Part shown: positions 45,865-53,406 of the stretch, in pieces | Layout of the letters: every line of letters begins with the position of its first letter | Position numbering within the stretch: the stretch's first letter is position 1 | NCBI GenBank assembly: GCA_035299025.1 | Contig: DATGXK010000007.1 | Span: forward strand, 992,001 to 1,056,000 | Length of the DNA stretch: 64,000 bases | Source: Leadbetterella sp035299025 | GTDB taxonomy: Bacteria; Bacteroidota; Bacteroidia; Cytophagales; Spirosomataceae | Reading direction: 5' to 3' | Made by a program: the position numbers and the translations under genes | Notes under the pieces: generated by a model | Databases searched by the model: none | Seen by the model: only the letters and a program-made list of their open reading frames with translations | Told to the model about the DNA's origin: nothing

Positions 45865-45899
45865 TAAAAAAAGGGTATCTATTCAGAAATAAATACCCT
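45865..45899 (-). terminator. Terminator for the DUF6580-like gene
   Basis: On the minus strand AGGGTAT and ATACCCT pair around a 14-base loop, followed by a T7 run. It ends transcription from the gene at 45920-46483 before the DUF4286 gene. Confidence 0.75.
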
Positions 45900-45919
45900 A
45901 GACTTTAGAAAAATATATT

Positions 45920-46483
45920 TTAGGCTTTCGCCGAAGAAAAACCAAAATTTCGAATTGCGTAGTATGCACCAAAAATGATTGCCGTAAAAGTTAAATCACC
46001 GATTAGCATGTTTTTGAAAAACGGTAACCCTGCCTGATAAGATGCAAGAACTCCAGTAAGATTGTGCGGATATGCACCGATAGCCGGGTTAGCAACTGCA
46101 CTTTCGGGATAAAAGAACGCGAAGTTGGTCAATAAGTAAAATACTGTTGAAGAAATGACAACTGCAGCCAGCGATCGCCCAATATTTACTTTCTCCAACA
46201 ATATATATCCGGTAGCGAATATAAACGAATAACCCAAATACACCAAAGACGAGCCTGAGTGAAAACCATAACCAGTAACAGATTCTAATACCATGTCCGT
46301 AAAAAGAATAGTTGCAAATGGGAATATAAGTTTCACCCACTTGTTGGTAATATATGCTGTGCTAAACAACAATATGGCTGTCATGGGTGTGAAATTCATT
46401 GGATGGTCAACCAATCTTGACAAAGCAGCCAAAACAATGAGCAACCCTATTAAAAGACCTGTTTTAAATTCAGTTTTCGACAT
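45920..46483 (-). CDS. Six-TM DUF6580-like membrane transport protein
   Basis: 187 residues with about five to six spans. It resembles the DUF6580 putative transport proteins, which look like ECF-transporter substrate subunits: R-L-V-D-H-P-M-N-F-T-P-M-T-A-I-L-L-F-S near the start, F-P-F-A-T-I-L-F-T-D-M-V-L-E and a final G-D-L-T-F-T-A-I-I-F-G-A-Y. No ATPase or coupling gene is adjacent. The transported compound is unknown. Confidence 0.65.
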   Translation of the reverse strand: MSKTEFKTGLLIGLLIVLAALSRLVDHPMNFTPMTAILLFSTAYITNKWVKLIFPFATILFTDMVLESVTGYGFHSGSSLVYLGYSFIFATGYILLEKVNIGRSLAAVVISSTVFYLLTNFAFFYPESAVANPAIGAYPHNLTGVLASYQAGLPFFKNMLIGDLTFTAIIFGAYYAIRNFGFSSAKA

Positions 46484-46536
46484 TTCGATTATTTTTTATG
46501 CAAAAATACAAAAAAGCGTTTCAATAAAAAAGAATT

Positions 46537-47970
46537 CTATTCCTTCAGTACCCAAGTGTCTTTACTACCGCCGCCCTGCGACGAATTTACGACCAACGAC
46601 CCCTTCTTAAGAGCTACACGTGTTAAACCGCCCGGAGTTACATATATTTCTTCTCCAAAAAGTATATAAGGCCTCAAATCAACATGCCTGCCTTCTATAG
46701 TGTCGTTTATCAAGCACGGAGCTGTGGACAGCGAAATGGTGGGCTGGGCGATGTAATTGCGAGGATTAGCCTTTATTCTCTCTCTAAAAATATCCTGCTC
46801 TTCTTTTGTAGATTTCGGTCCAATCAACATACCATAGCCCCCAGCCTCGTTGGCTTCTTTTACAACCAATTTCTCAATATTTTCGAGTACATACTTCATG
46901 CTTTTGGGTTCTTCACAAAGAAAAGTTTCGACATTTGATAAAATCGGTTCCTCGTTGAGGTAGTATTTAATTATCTTCGGAACATAAGCATACACTACTT
47001 TATCGTCTGCTACACCCGTTCCGAGAGCATTTGCCAGTCCCAAATTACCTTTTTTATAAGCCTTGAACAGATTGGGAATACCTATGAGAGAATTTGGATT
47101 GAAAGCTTTAGGATCGATAAACACATCATCTAGCCTTCTGTAAAGTACATCTACCACTTTTAAACCCTTAGTGGTTCTCATTTTTAGAATATCATTTTCA
47201 ACTACCAAGTCGCGGTAATCTACCAATTCTACACCCATTTGTTGTGCCAAATAGGAGTGTTCGTAGTAAGCGGAATTATAGATTCCTGGGGTTAAGACCG
47301 CAATCGTAGGGTCTGATTTTCCCGAAACAAATTTGAGAACATCAAAAAGTTTCTCAGTATACTCACTTATAGACCTCACTTTGGCTTTCGAAATAAGTTT
47401 AGAAAGGCCTTGCTTAGACAATTCTCTGCCTTGCAACATATAAGAAACTCCTGAAGGGCAGCGAAGGTTATCTTCGAGAATTACAAATTCGCCTTTATCA
47501 TTACGAATCAAATCAGTGCCAGTAATATGAATAAATATATCCTTCAAAGGCTTTATATCCATACATTCCTTGATGAATCCTTTACTACTAAAAATAACAT
47601 CCGATGGGATTATTTTATCCTTTAATATCTTTTGTTCCGAGTAAATGTCCTTCAAAAACTCATTGAGTGCAAAAATTCGCTGTTTCAGGCCTTTTTCGAG
47701 TCTCGTCCATTCTTTTGCTTTTATTATTCTCGGAATTATGTCAATAGGGATAATTCTCTCAGTACCACCTTCTTCGGAGTAAACATTGAACGTGATGCCC
47801 ATATTTATCATGGCTGTTTCAAGGTTTTTTTGCCTTGATTTCAGTTCATCGATGCTCAAGTCGTTGAAATAATCATATACCATTTCGATGCCCTTGTGCG
47901 GAAGATGCGAAATGCCAATCAATTCGTCATAGAATTGGTTGGTTTGATAGTTGCTAAAATTACTGTTCAT
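46537..47970 (-). CDS. Circularly permuted ATP-grasp family protein
   Basis: 477 residues, cytosolic. It matches the circularly permuted ATP-grasp type-2 family (DUF404/DUF407 region): Y-D-E-L-I-G-I near the start, R-I-I-P-I-D-I-I-P-R, F-V-I-L-E-D-N-L-R-C-P-S-G-V-S-Y, V-Y-A-Y-V-P-K-I-I-K-Y-Y, K-E-A-N-E-A-G-G-Y-G-M-L-I-G-P and D-L-R-P-Y-I-L-F. Such proteins are usually encoded with an alpha-E protein and a transglutaminase-like protein in peptide-tagging clusters; none of these partners is next to it here. The substrate is unknown. Confidence 0.82.
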   Translation of the reverse strand: MNSNFSNYQTNQFYDELIGISHLPHKGIEMVYDYFNDLSIDELKSRQKNLETAMINMGITFNVYSEEGGTERIIPIDIIPRIIKAKEWTRLEKGLKQRIFALNEFLKDIYSEQKILKDKIIPSDVIFSSKGFIKECMDIKPLKDIFIHITGTDLIRNDKGEFVILEDNLRCPSGVSYMLQGRELSKQGLSKLISKAKVRSISEYTEKLFDVLKFVSGKSDPTIAVLTPGIYNSAYYEHSYLAQQMGVELVDYRDLVVENDILKMRTTKGLKVVDVLYRRLDDVFIDPKAFNPNSLIGIPNLFKAYKKGNLGLANALGTGVADDKVVYAYVPKIIKYYLNEEPILSNVETFLCEEPKSMKYVLENIEKLVVKEANEAGGYGMLIGPKSTKEEQDIFRERIKANPRNYIAQPTISLSTAPCLINDTIEGRHVDLRPYILFGEEIYVTPGGLTRVALKKGSLVVNSSQGGGSKDTWVLKE

Positions 47971-48048
47971 TTTTTTCTTTGGTAAAATATGGTAAGAAAC
48001 TATACAAATAGTGATATTTTTGTAAAAAAAATCGCCTAAATAGCATTG

Positions 48049-49593
48049 ATGCCCTTAAAGTACAAAATTTACTTTTTCCTACTCATAAGCCACGGAGTTT
48101 TTTCTCAAAATTTTTCGGGAATTACAGGTAGCAATTACGTGGGAACCAACAGCATACCCACCAACCCGGCCAATGTGGTAGACACTCGCCATAGTGTTTT
48201 TATAAATATCTCAGCTGTAGGCATTGATTTTCAGAACAATTTTGTTCGTTGGAACGCCCCGTTTTCATTGTTAAGTTTCGTAACCCGTACCACGCCAAGC
48301 AAATACAGAAATGCCGACGGGAGTAAAGTAATTTGGCGACCAGACTACCTAAAGACCTCAGAAAGAGGAAAGGACCTTTCTGTTTTTGCCAATGGCGAGG
48401 CACGAGGCCCAGCTATAGGAATTGACATAAAAAAATGGGGTTTAGGAATAGCTGGCGGGGTTCGGTATCGTTTTATGAACTCCATGACCAAAACTTCGGA
48501 TGAAATAGGAAATGTCATAGCCAAAACTACCCGTTCGGCCGAACTTATTGGCAATACGTACACCAATAATTACGGTAATCTCAATTCTAGTTTTGTGAAT
48601 GAACTATGGGGAACCGTGGGAAAAGTGATTATAGAGGATGATTCAAAATTTATAAAAATTGGAGGTACGGCCAAATACTTCGTTTCTAACAATTTCAACA
48701 ATATAAAAGCCGATAACTTTGATTTCACGATCACGCGAAGCCCAACTGACATGGCACGGCAAGATATTGACGTTAAAAATGCAGTAGCGGCCTTTACAGA
48801 TGCCTCTCAGTTCAGTTCGCTCGATGCTTCAAACTTCACTGATCACATGACTCAGTTTACCGGTAATGGTACTGGTTTTGGTGGAGATTTGGGTATAATT
48901 TATGAATATCGACCTGATGCTCAATTTTTTACCCGGAATAACAATGGCAAACGTTTTGTAGATCCAACTCGGAACAAATATCAATATAAAATAGGATTGT
49001 CCTTGATCGATATTGGTTTTATGAAATACAGTGCAAACGTAGCAACCAATGCACTTTTTAATATCAATGGAACAATTATACATCAAACCTATCCTAAATT
49101 TAAAGGTTTTGAAAACGTCATTGCAACCACAAATGGCATTTTTGGTACCACAAATGCCAACAGCAATTCTTTTATCGTCCTGATGCCCGCTACAAGCGTT
49201 TTTACCTTTGATTATCACCTAAAAGAAAACTATTACATAAATATAAATTGGCGGCAATACCTGCTAGGTGGCGAAAGACGCGGCATGATAGGATATTCAG
49301 GATTGGCAATAGTGCCAAGAATGGAGAAAAAAGGCCTAGAACTAACCGTACCGCTAGGCTTGGAGAACAATTATAAAAATCTTAACATTGGCTTCTCAGC
49401 ACGATATTACGGACTATTTCTGGGTTCGGACAATCTTACTGGCTGGTTCAATCTTTTCAATCCAAGGGGTCTTTCGCTCTATGGCGGTGCGTTTATTCCG
49501 CTTTATCACAGATTGCCCAATAGTCCGTTGAAGTGCTTCAATGTGACGAATCCGCAGTCATACCGAAAGAAAAAATTCAGAAAAAGGTATTAA
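48049..49593 (+). CDS. DUF5723 family outer-membrane protein
   Basis: 514 residues from the ATG at 48049; a TTG one codon upstream is less likely. The signal peptide ends near H-G-V-F-S-Q. The N-terminus of the mature protein (G-S-N-Y-V-G-T-N-S-I-P-T-N-P-A-N-V-V-D-T-R) is characteristic of DUF5723, and the remainder is beta-rich with alternating hydrophobics, suggesting a barrel. A TATTTTTG box at 48015-48022 is a possible -7 element. It is the last clearly chromosomal gene before the prophage-like region. Confidence 0.78.
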   Translation: MPLKYKIYFFLLISHGVFSQNFSGITGSNYVGTNSIPTNPANVVDTRHSVFINISAVGIDFQNNFVRWNAPFSLLSFVTRTTPSKYRNADGSKVIWRPDYLKTSERGKDLSVFANGEARGPAIGIDIKKWGLGIAGGVRYRFMNSMTKTSDEIGNVIAKTTRSAELIGNTYTNNYGNLNSSFVNELWGTVGKVIIEDDSKFIKIGGTAKYFVSNNFNNIKADNFDFTITRSPTDMARQDIDVKNAVAAFTDASQFSSLDASNFTDHMTQFTGNGTGFGGDLGIIYEYRPDAQFFTRNNNGKRFVDPTRNKYQYKIGLSLIDIGFMKYSANVATNALFNINGTIIHQTYPKFKGFENVIATTNGIFGTTNANSNSFIVLMPATSVFTFDYHLKENYYININWRQYLLGGERRGMIGYSGLAIVPRMEKKGLELTVPLGLENNYKNLNIGFSARYYGLFLGSDNLTGWFNLFNPRGLSLYGGAFIPLYHRLPNSPLKCFNVTNPQSYRKKKFRKRY

Positions 49594-49624
49594 AAAAGGC
49601 AGATAATTAAAATTACCTGCCTTT
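49592..49624 (+). terminator. Hairpin terminator after the DUF5723 gene
   Basis: AAAGGCAG and CTGCCTTT pair, followed inward by an A-C mismatch and TAAT/ATTA. The stem overlaps the stop codon region; the T-run is short. It marks the end of the ordinary chromosomal genes. Confidence 0.6.
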
Positions 49625-49909
49625 GTGACGAAGAAGAGATTTGTGTATTGTTTTTGATATTGTTTTTATTTGGTTGGTTTTTAGGTGGTTAGGTGATTTG
49701 GTGTATTGTCAATTTGGGTGTTTTGGTTGTCATTTGGGGTTTGGATGTCATTTTTTTGTCATTTTGTTTTTGTTGGTTTACGCCTCGGGGCGTATTTTTT
49801 TTGTCTGGTGGTGGATGGTTTGTGATATAGCGATTTGAGAGGGTAGAATAGGTATTTTTACGGGTATGGCATATATGCCTGGTGGTTATGTTTGTGTTGC
49901 TAGTTCCGA
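49625..49909. other. G/T-rich left-end spacer with terminator-like hairpin and palindromes
   Basis: About 285 bases strongly enriched for G and T on the plus strand, with no credible gene. Structures: TACGCC-TCGG-GGCGTA followed by T8 at 49779-49802 (a rightward terminator), the perfect palindrome GGCATATATGCC at 49868-49879, and GTTCC/GGAAC arms (49903-49921) around the repressor's stop codon. The hydrophobic 65-codon frame spanning the terminator is probably a by-product of the composition. A short RNA ending at the terminator is possible. Confidence 0.5.
49779..49802 (+). terminator. Rightward intrinsic terminator without an obvious gene
   Basis: Stem TACGCC/GGCGTA, loop TCGG, then eight T's. 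It cannot serve the leftward repressor gene because the T-run is on the plus strand. Confidence 0.7.
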
Positions 49910-50257
49910 TTAATTAGGAACATCTGCATTATTTTTTAGGCTATCAATGTCTTTTTTTTGGTATTTGAGTAATTCTTCTTGCAAAACATTGATTTTTTCA
50001 ACGGCTTTGTAATATTTTTCTTCTTTTAAAGGCTCGCCTTGGAATCTTATTTCGGAGGTGGGGTCGTCGTCCCAGAGCCAAGTTGGATCTATTTTGTATT
50101 CGGTCAATAGAATTCGAATGGCCTCGATTGTGAACTGCTGCTTTCCTTGCAAAATATATCCGAGTTTGGTTTTTCCTATCCCTAATACTTCCTGCATTGT
50201 TAACTTCCTGTAATTAAATACTTTAGCTAGTATTATTTCTGCTTTTTGGTGTATCAT
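49910..50257 (-). CDS. Phage-type helix-turn-helix repressor
   Basis: 115 residues from the ATG at 50257 (M-I-H-Q-K-A-E-I); nine further in-frame codons upstream have no family support. The N-terminal ~60 residues look like a Cro/CI (XRE)-type HTH: T-M-Q-E-V-L-G-I-G-K-T-K-L-G-Y-I-L-Q-G-K as helices 2-3. The C-terminal ~45 residues (E-K-Y-Y-K-A-V-E-K-I-N-V-L-Q-E-E-L-L-K-Y) form a short coiled coil, likely for dimerisation; there is no LexA-like protease domain. It is the only leftward gene of the element and faces an operator region, so it probably controls the early operon and itself. Confidence 0.75.
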   Translation of the reverse strand: MIHQKAEIILAKVFNYRKLTMQEVLGIGKTKLGYILQGKQQFTIEAIRILLTEYKIDPTWLWDDDPTSEIRFQGEPLKEEKYYKAVEKINVLQEELLKYQKKDIDSLKNNADVPN

Positions 50258-50290
50258 ATAATTTATAATGATTCTAAATTTCAATCAATG

Positions 50291-50304
50291 ACCACATTTG
50301 TGGT
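50291..50304. promoter_or_regulatory. Operator palindrome 1
   Basis: ACCACA-TT-TGTGGT, a perfect 14-bp palindrome just upstream of the repressor gene. It has the core CCAC-N4-GTGG shared with the second site, centred 41 bp away (about four helical turns). Confidence 0.65.
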
Positions 50305-50323
50305 ATTTTTATCCGCATTTTAT

Positions 50324-50354
50324 TTTGTATTTCCACAATCGTGGCATACTTTCG
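50324..50354 (+). promoter_or_regulatory. Early rightward promoter with embedded operator 2
   Basis: TTTG at 50324-50327 and TACTTTCG at 50347-50354 (one mismatch to TAnnTTTG) have the 19-base spacing also seen before tRNA-Ala. The palindrome CCAC-AATC-GTGG at 50333-50344 lies between them, so a bound repressor would block polymerase. Confidence 0.55.
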
Positions 50355-50394
50355 TATCATTAATTTTAATCAGTAATATTAATGAGTATTAATA

Positions 50395-50952
50395 ATGAGT
50401 AAAGATAAGGGAAATATTAACAATGATGCAATAGGTAGAAGTACTGATTTTGTTAGTAATAGTCCGCATTCTTTTGATGTAGGAGCGAAAAGGGAGGAGT
50501 TTGGGGCCTTGCTCGGGCAGTTGAATAAGGTTAGGGGATTGGCAAAGAGGTTGGCGGAGTTTGATGCGTACTATTTGACCGCAGAAGGGGTTTATGAGGT
50601 CACGAATGTGAAGGCTGGCCGAGCGAGTTTTGCTCCAACGGCTAGGGCAGTGATGGCATTGGAAAAGTTGGTGGAGTCGGAAGCGAATGTGAGTAAGCGT
50701 GTGAGCAGGAAGAAGTTAGTGGGTGGATCTATTGTGAAGTTGGTGGTGTGGGGAATGTTGCTGGGGCTGAAGGTGGCCCCGGCAGCTGCCCAAAGAACGA
50801 GCGATGGCTGTATGACGGCGGTGGTGGAAGACCCAAGTGCTAATGTGGGAGCTACGATGATTGTGAGTGGGTTGATCATTTTTATGATTAGCACGGTGAC
50901 TTGGATGTGGTGGTGGGATTATAAGAATAGGATGGGGGATAGGACGCCTTAG
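50395..50952 (+). CDS. First rightward gene; membrane protein of unknown function
   Basis: 185 residues. The N-terminal ~110 residues are soluble and end in a Lys/Arg-rich stretch (S-K-R-V-S-R-K-K). Two hydrophobic segments follow (I-V-K-L-V-V-W-G-M-L-L-G-L and M-I-V-S-G-L-I-I-F-M-I-S-T-V-T-W-M), separated by ~35 residues containing A-P-A-A-A-Q, a possible signal peptidase site. It is the first gene behind the repressor-controlled promoter. I do not recognise the family. An interaction at the host membrane would be plausible but is not shown. Confidence 0.6.
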   Translation: MSKDKGNINNDAIGRSTDFVSNSPHSFDVGAKREEFGALLGQLNKVRGLAKRLAEFDAYYLTAEGVYEVTNVKAGRASFAPTARAVMALEKLVESEANVSKRVSRKKLVGGSIVKLVVWGMLLGLKVAPAAAQRTSDGCMTAVVEDPSANVGATMIVSGLIIFMISTVTWMWWWDYKNRMGDRTP

Positions 50953-50977
50953 AAGCCCCCCGGCCCCTGGTGGGGGA
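50953..50977 (+). repeat. Hairpin repeat, module A (copy 1)
   Basis: AGCCCCCCGG followed by CCCC-TGGT-GGGGG. It starts at the stop codon of the previous gene and is intergenic. Confidence 0.75.
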
Positions 50978-50994
50978 ATTGTTTGGAGGTGACA

Positions 50995-51030
50995 CTTCGA
51001 CAAGCACAGAGTAAGCTGAGCTCAGGGTGA
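50995..51030 (+). repeat. Module B repeat, rearranged copy
   Basis: CTTCGACAAGCACAGAGTAA joined to GCTGAGCTCAGGGTGAT: the TTCGACAAGCTCAG module with an internal change. Intergenic. Confidence 0.55.
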
Positions 51031-51059
51031 TATTAGTAGATAATTAATCAATATTTTTT

Positions 51060-51464
51060 ATGGACAAGATACATGGAGGCTCTGCTAATAGCGGGCAGGT
51101 TGGAAGAAGACTGTCTTTGCAGGATAAGGCGGTGATTATGTGGGCGTTGGACACGCTGGCTGATAACAGTATGGCTTATGTGAAGGAGGTAAGGATGGTG
51201 ATTGAGAGGCAGACAGCCCCCCCCGCCCCCGGTGGGGGAGCTGGTAATGCAGCTTTTAGGATTGCTCATGCTATTAGGATTAGCAAAGGGCTGAGTGTGG
51301 AATATTTGGTGTGGATGCGTGATGACCAGAGCAGCTTTGTGAAGGGTGTGGTGAAGGCTATGATGTGGCTGGTGGTGGAGCGGTATTTTTCGGACGAGAC
51401 GTCGGCGAAGTCGAGGTATTTGGATGAGTATAGGAAGTGTGGGGATGTGCTGAATAGGTTTTGA
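51060..51464 (+). CDS. Hypothetical prophage protein with in-frame repeat peptide
   Basis: 134 residues, not recognised. Helical in character, with Y-L-V-W-M-R-D-D and a hydrophobic V-V-K-A-M-M-W-L-V-V-E segment. Residues ~53-60 (A-P-P-A-P-G-G-G) are encoded by an inserted module-A hairpin repeat that keeps the frame open, so the original protein was probably about 8-10 residues shorter there. The next gene starts 2 bases after its stop. Confidence 0.55.
   Translation: MDKIHGGSANSGQVGRRLSLQDKAVIMWALDTLADNSMAYVKEVRMVIERQTAPPAPGGGAGNAAFRIAHAIRISKGLSVEYLVWMRDDQSSFVKGVVKAMMWLVVERYFSDETSAKSRYLDEYRKCGDVLNRF
51215..51239 (+). repeat. Module A repeat inside a gene
   Basis: AGCCCCCCCCGCCCC-CGGT-GGGGGA; encodes A-P-P-A-P-G-G-G in the surrounding frame. 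Confidence 0.8.
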
Positions 51465-51466
51465 TT

Positions 51467-51661
51467 ATGCATAAAGGGGTGTTTTCGGAGAAGGAGAATA
51501 GGGCTAGGTATAGGCTGCATTATGTGATTAGGAAGGAGGGGTTTAGGCTGGTGACGAAGAATAGGACGGTGTATCTGAAGCATAGTGTGGCGTCTAAGGA
51601 TAGTAAGAGTTTGACCAGGCTAAGGAGGGAGTTTGGGTATGCGGTGCAGTGGGAGATGTGA
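51467..51661 (+). CDS. Small basic hypothetical protein
   Basis: 64 residues from the ATG at 51467, rich in Arg and Lys (E-N-R-A-R-Y-R-L-H-Y-V-I-R-K-E-G-F-R-L). The pattern of basic and aromatic residues would suit nucleic-acid binding, but no family is recognised. It starts 2 bases after the stop of the preceding gene, so it is probably translated from the same message. Confidence 0.5.
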   Translation: MHKGVFSEKENRARYRLHYVIRKEGFRLVTKNRTVYLKHSVASKDSKSLTRLRREFGYAVQWEM

Positions 51662-51673
51662 GTGGTGAGTTTT

Positions 51674-51697
51674 GAGACGCCAGGCATGGCGTCTGTA
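51674..51697 (+). repeat. Module C repeat
   Basis: Perfect arms GACGCCA and TGGCGTC around GGCA. Intergenic copy; the same module occurs inside the primase-helicase gene at 55068 and, with a compensatory change, at 56625. Confidence 0.8.
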
Positions 51698-51731
51698 GGG
51701 ATTGATTTTTAATTTTTAAAATAATAATAGT

Positions 51732-52088
51732 ATGTGGAATAGGCTGGATAGGGATGGGAAGGTTTCGGTGCTGTGGTATGTGCTGATTTTTGTGGGTTTG
51801 GGCGTGTGGGGCTTGGGTTTTGGAAAGCTGGAGGTGGGTGAGTGGTTGGCTTTTGTGGTGTTGTTGGGGCTGAATATAACGGGAGAGTTTAATGAGGCTG
51901 CTGCTAGGACTGGCCTTCGACAAGCTCAGGCTGACCGAGAGAAGGCTGAGGCTGAATGCAAGGAAGTTGAGGAACGACTAATTGTGGTTGAGCAAATAGC
52001 TCATGGCTTGATAAGGAATAGGAGTACTAAGGATAGGATTTTTGTTGAGAATCGGTGGGGAGCGTACAGAAGAAAATATAATGTATGA
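51732..52088 (+). CDS. Two-span membrane protein with coiled-coil tail
   Basis: 118 residues. Two membrane spans (V-L-W-Y-V-L-I-F-V-G-L-G-V-W-G-L and W-L-A-F-V-V-L-L-G-L-N-I) are followed by a charged Glu/Arg-rich coiled coil. The start of the coil contains G-L-R-Q-A-Q-A-D, encoded by an inserted module-B repeat. The layout (two spans plus cytosolic coil) is reminiscent of phage membrane accessory proteins, but no family is recognised. Its stop codon overlaps the next start (ATGA). Confidence 0.55.
   Translation: MWNRLDRDGKVSVLWYVLIFVGLGVWGLGFGKLEVGEWLAFVVLLGLNITGEFNEAAARTGLRQAQADREKAEAECKEVEERLIVVEQIAHGLIRNRSTKDRIFVENRWGAYRRKYNV
51912..51935 (+). repeat. Module B repeat inside a gene
   Basis: GGCCTTCGACAAGCTCAGGC plus TGAC; read in frame as G-L-R-Q-A-Q-A-D. 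The identical peptide is encoded by another copy at 61709. Confidence 0.8.
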
Positions 52089-52249
52089 GACGATTAGCTA
52101 GGGTGCTGAACTGGAAGCTGCGTGTGGGCGGGAGTGTGGACAGTGGCTTGAAGGGTGGTATGGAGCGTTTTTTTGATGAGATGCTGCCGGGCTTGGTGAT
52201 TGGGCTGATGGTGTTGGTGGCTTTGGTACATGCCCTGCTTTTGAAATGA
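52085..52249 (+). CDS. 54-residue membrane protein
   Basis: A short ORF coupled to both neighbours: its start overlaps the upstream stop (ATGA) and its stop overlaps the downstream start (ATGA). The N-terminus is basic (M-R-R-L-A-R-V-L-N-W-K-L-R) and the C-terminus is a single span (L-V-I-G-L-M-V-L-V-A-L-V-H-A-L-L-L-K). The tight coupling on both sides supports it being a real gene. Confidence 0.6.
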   Translation: MRRLARVLNWKLRVGGSVDSGLKGGMERFFDEMLPGLVIGLMVLVALVHALLLK

Positions 52250-52455
52250 GAAAGCCATATAGGAAGGTACTGGAGGTGCAGAAGGCTGTGATGGATGCCT
52301 TGCCGATGATTAGGGAGAAGGTGGAGCAGGGGAGTTTTGTGAAGGAGGCTGCTGAGAGCTGTGGGGTGAGCTATTTGGATTACTGGAAGTACTGCCCTGT
52401 GGCGGAGAGAGAGCAGATAGCGAAGGCTTGGAGGATGTTTAGGATTGGGAGGTAG
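52246..52455 (+). CDS. Small HTH-like protein
   Basis: 69 residues. The middle has a plausible helix-turn-helix (V-K-E-A-A-E-S-C-G-V-S-Y-L-D-Y-W-K-Y), and the ends are basic. It could be a DNA-binding accessory protein, but no specific family is recognised. It is the third member of a translationally coupled trio. Confidence 0.5.
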   Translation: MRKPYRKVLEVQKAVMDALPMIREKVEQGSFVKEAAESCGVSYLDYWKYCPVAEREQIAKAWRMFRIGR

Positions 52456-52459
52456 GCTC

Positions 52460-52511
52460 AGCCCCACCCCTGACCGAAACGTCGGACCGCCCTCCCCGGT
52501 TGGGAGGGGAG
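52460..52511 (+). repeat. Module A repeat with extended stems
   Basis: Contains CCGA-AACG-TCGG (52474-52485) and then CCCTCCC-CGGTT-GGGAGGG. Both stems differ from other copies but remain complementary. Intergenic. Confidence 0.75.
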
Positions 52512-52544
52512 TTGAAAAAGTTAAATTTTTAAATAGATAAAAGT

Positions 52545-53153
52545 ATGTATGATCAATTGATGGTGGATTTGGAGACGCTGGGTACTAAGCCGGGTGCGGT
52601 GATACTTAGCGTGGCTCTGGTAGAATGGAACTGGAAGGGTGAGATAGGCAAGAAAGGGGTGTTTAAGTTTCCTTTGGCGGAGAGTGTATCAATAGGTTTT
52701 ATGATAGAACCTGGTACGGTGGATTGGTGGAATAGACAAGATAAGCAAGCATTTGCTGAGGCTCTTGACTATGAATTGGGCGACGGTGATTTTAATGCGA
52801 TGATAAGGTTCTTTCAAAGTTCTGGAGATGTTGAAATGTCCGTATGGGGCAACGGGGCAAGGTTTGAATTTGGATTGTTAGCTGAATATTTTGAGAAGCG
52901 TAACATTGCCTTGCCTTGGAAGCATACCATGGAACGAGATGTGCGGACGATAGTGAGCTTGCTGCCTGAGGTGAAGAAGATGTGGAATTTTGTAGGTAAT
53001 AAACATAACCCTTTGGATGACTGCGAAAACCAGATTGGGTATTTGGTGGAAACCTTGAAAAATCTATGCATGCTTTTTAGAGAGGGAAATGGTGGTTTGT
53101 TTAACCCAGAGGGTGTATTGAGTCATTTGTATGCAGACAATAAACCCTTTTAA
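52545..53153 (+). CDS. DEDD-family 3'-5' exonuclease (Rv2179c/phage exonuclease-like)
   Basis: 202 residues. Exo I: D-L-E-T-L-G near the N-terminus; Exo II: W-G-N-G-A-R-F-E-F-G-L-L, where Glu stands in the position usually held by Asp; Exo III: H-N-P-L-D-D-C. This pattern fits the phage and Rv2179c-like group of 3'-5' exonucleases that degrade single-stranded DNA or RNA. In phages such proteins often act in replication or host nucleic-acid turnover. An AT-rich leader precedes it. Confidence 0.8.
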   Translation: MYDQLMVDLETLGTKPGAVILSVALVEWNWKGEIGKKGVFKFPLAESVSIGFMIEPGTVDWWNRQDKQAFAEALDYELGDGDFNAMIRFFQSSGDVEMSVWGNGARFEFGLLAEYFEKRNIALPWKHTMERDVRTIVSLLPEVKKMWNFVGNKHNPLDDCENQIGYLVETLKNLCMLFREGNGGLFNPEGVLSHLYADNKPF

Positions 53154-53161
53154 GTAAAATC

Positions 53162-53353
53162 ATGATGTCAGTACTGATTTGGATTTGGAGTTTTTTGAAG
53201 GCTTTTGGGTTGACGTGGTTGATCTTCTGGTTTTTGGTGAAGGTGGATGCACTGGATTGGCTGATGGAAAAGGCCACTACTAAGCGAAGGAGCTGGGGTG
53301 TGGTGATGCTGATAGTGGTGGTGTTTTGGGTGATGGTGTGGGTGTTTTTTTGA
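53162..53353 (+). CDS. Small two-span membrane protein
   Basis: 63 residues, two hydrophobic segments (I-W-I-W-S-F-L-K-A-F-G-L-T-W-L-I-F-W-F-L-V and V-V-M-L-I-V-V-V-F-W-V-M-V-W-V-F-F) joined by a basic loop (K-A-T-T-K-R-R-S). The sequence is unusually rich in Trp, Phe and Val, partly a result of the G/T-rich strand. It lies 8 bases after the exonuclease gene. No family is recognised. Confidence 0.45.
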   Translation: MMSVLIWIWSFLKAFGLTWLIFWFLVKVDALDWLMEKATTKRRSWGVVMLIVVVFWVMVWVFF

Positions 53354-53379
53354 AACACATAGGCATAAAGGGATCATAG
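53353..53379 (+). repeat. Module E repeat
   Basis: AAACACATAGGCATAAAGGG then ATCATAG. A second copy with a few differences lies at 60426-60452. Both are immediately downstream of gene ends. Confidence 0.6.
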
Positions 53380-53406
53380 CATTTAATTATTTGAAATTAT
53401 AAAAGT

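Noticed and set aside
49641..49838. 65-codon hydrophobic frame
   Set aside because: It spans a strong intrinsic terminator and reflects the G/T-rich composition (Trp, Phe, Val, Gly).
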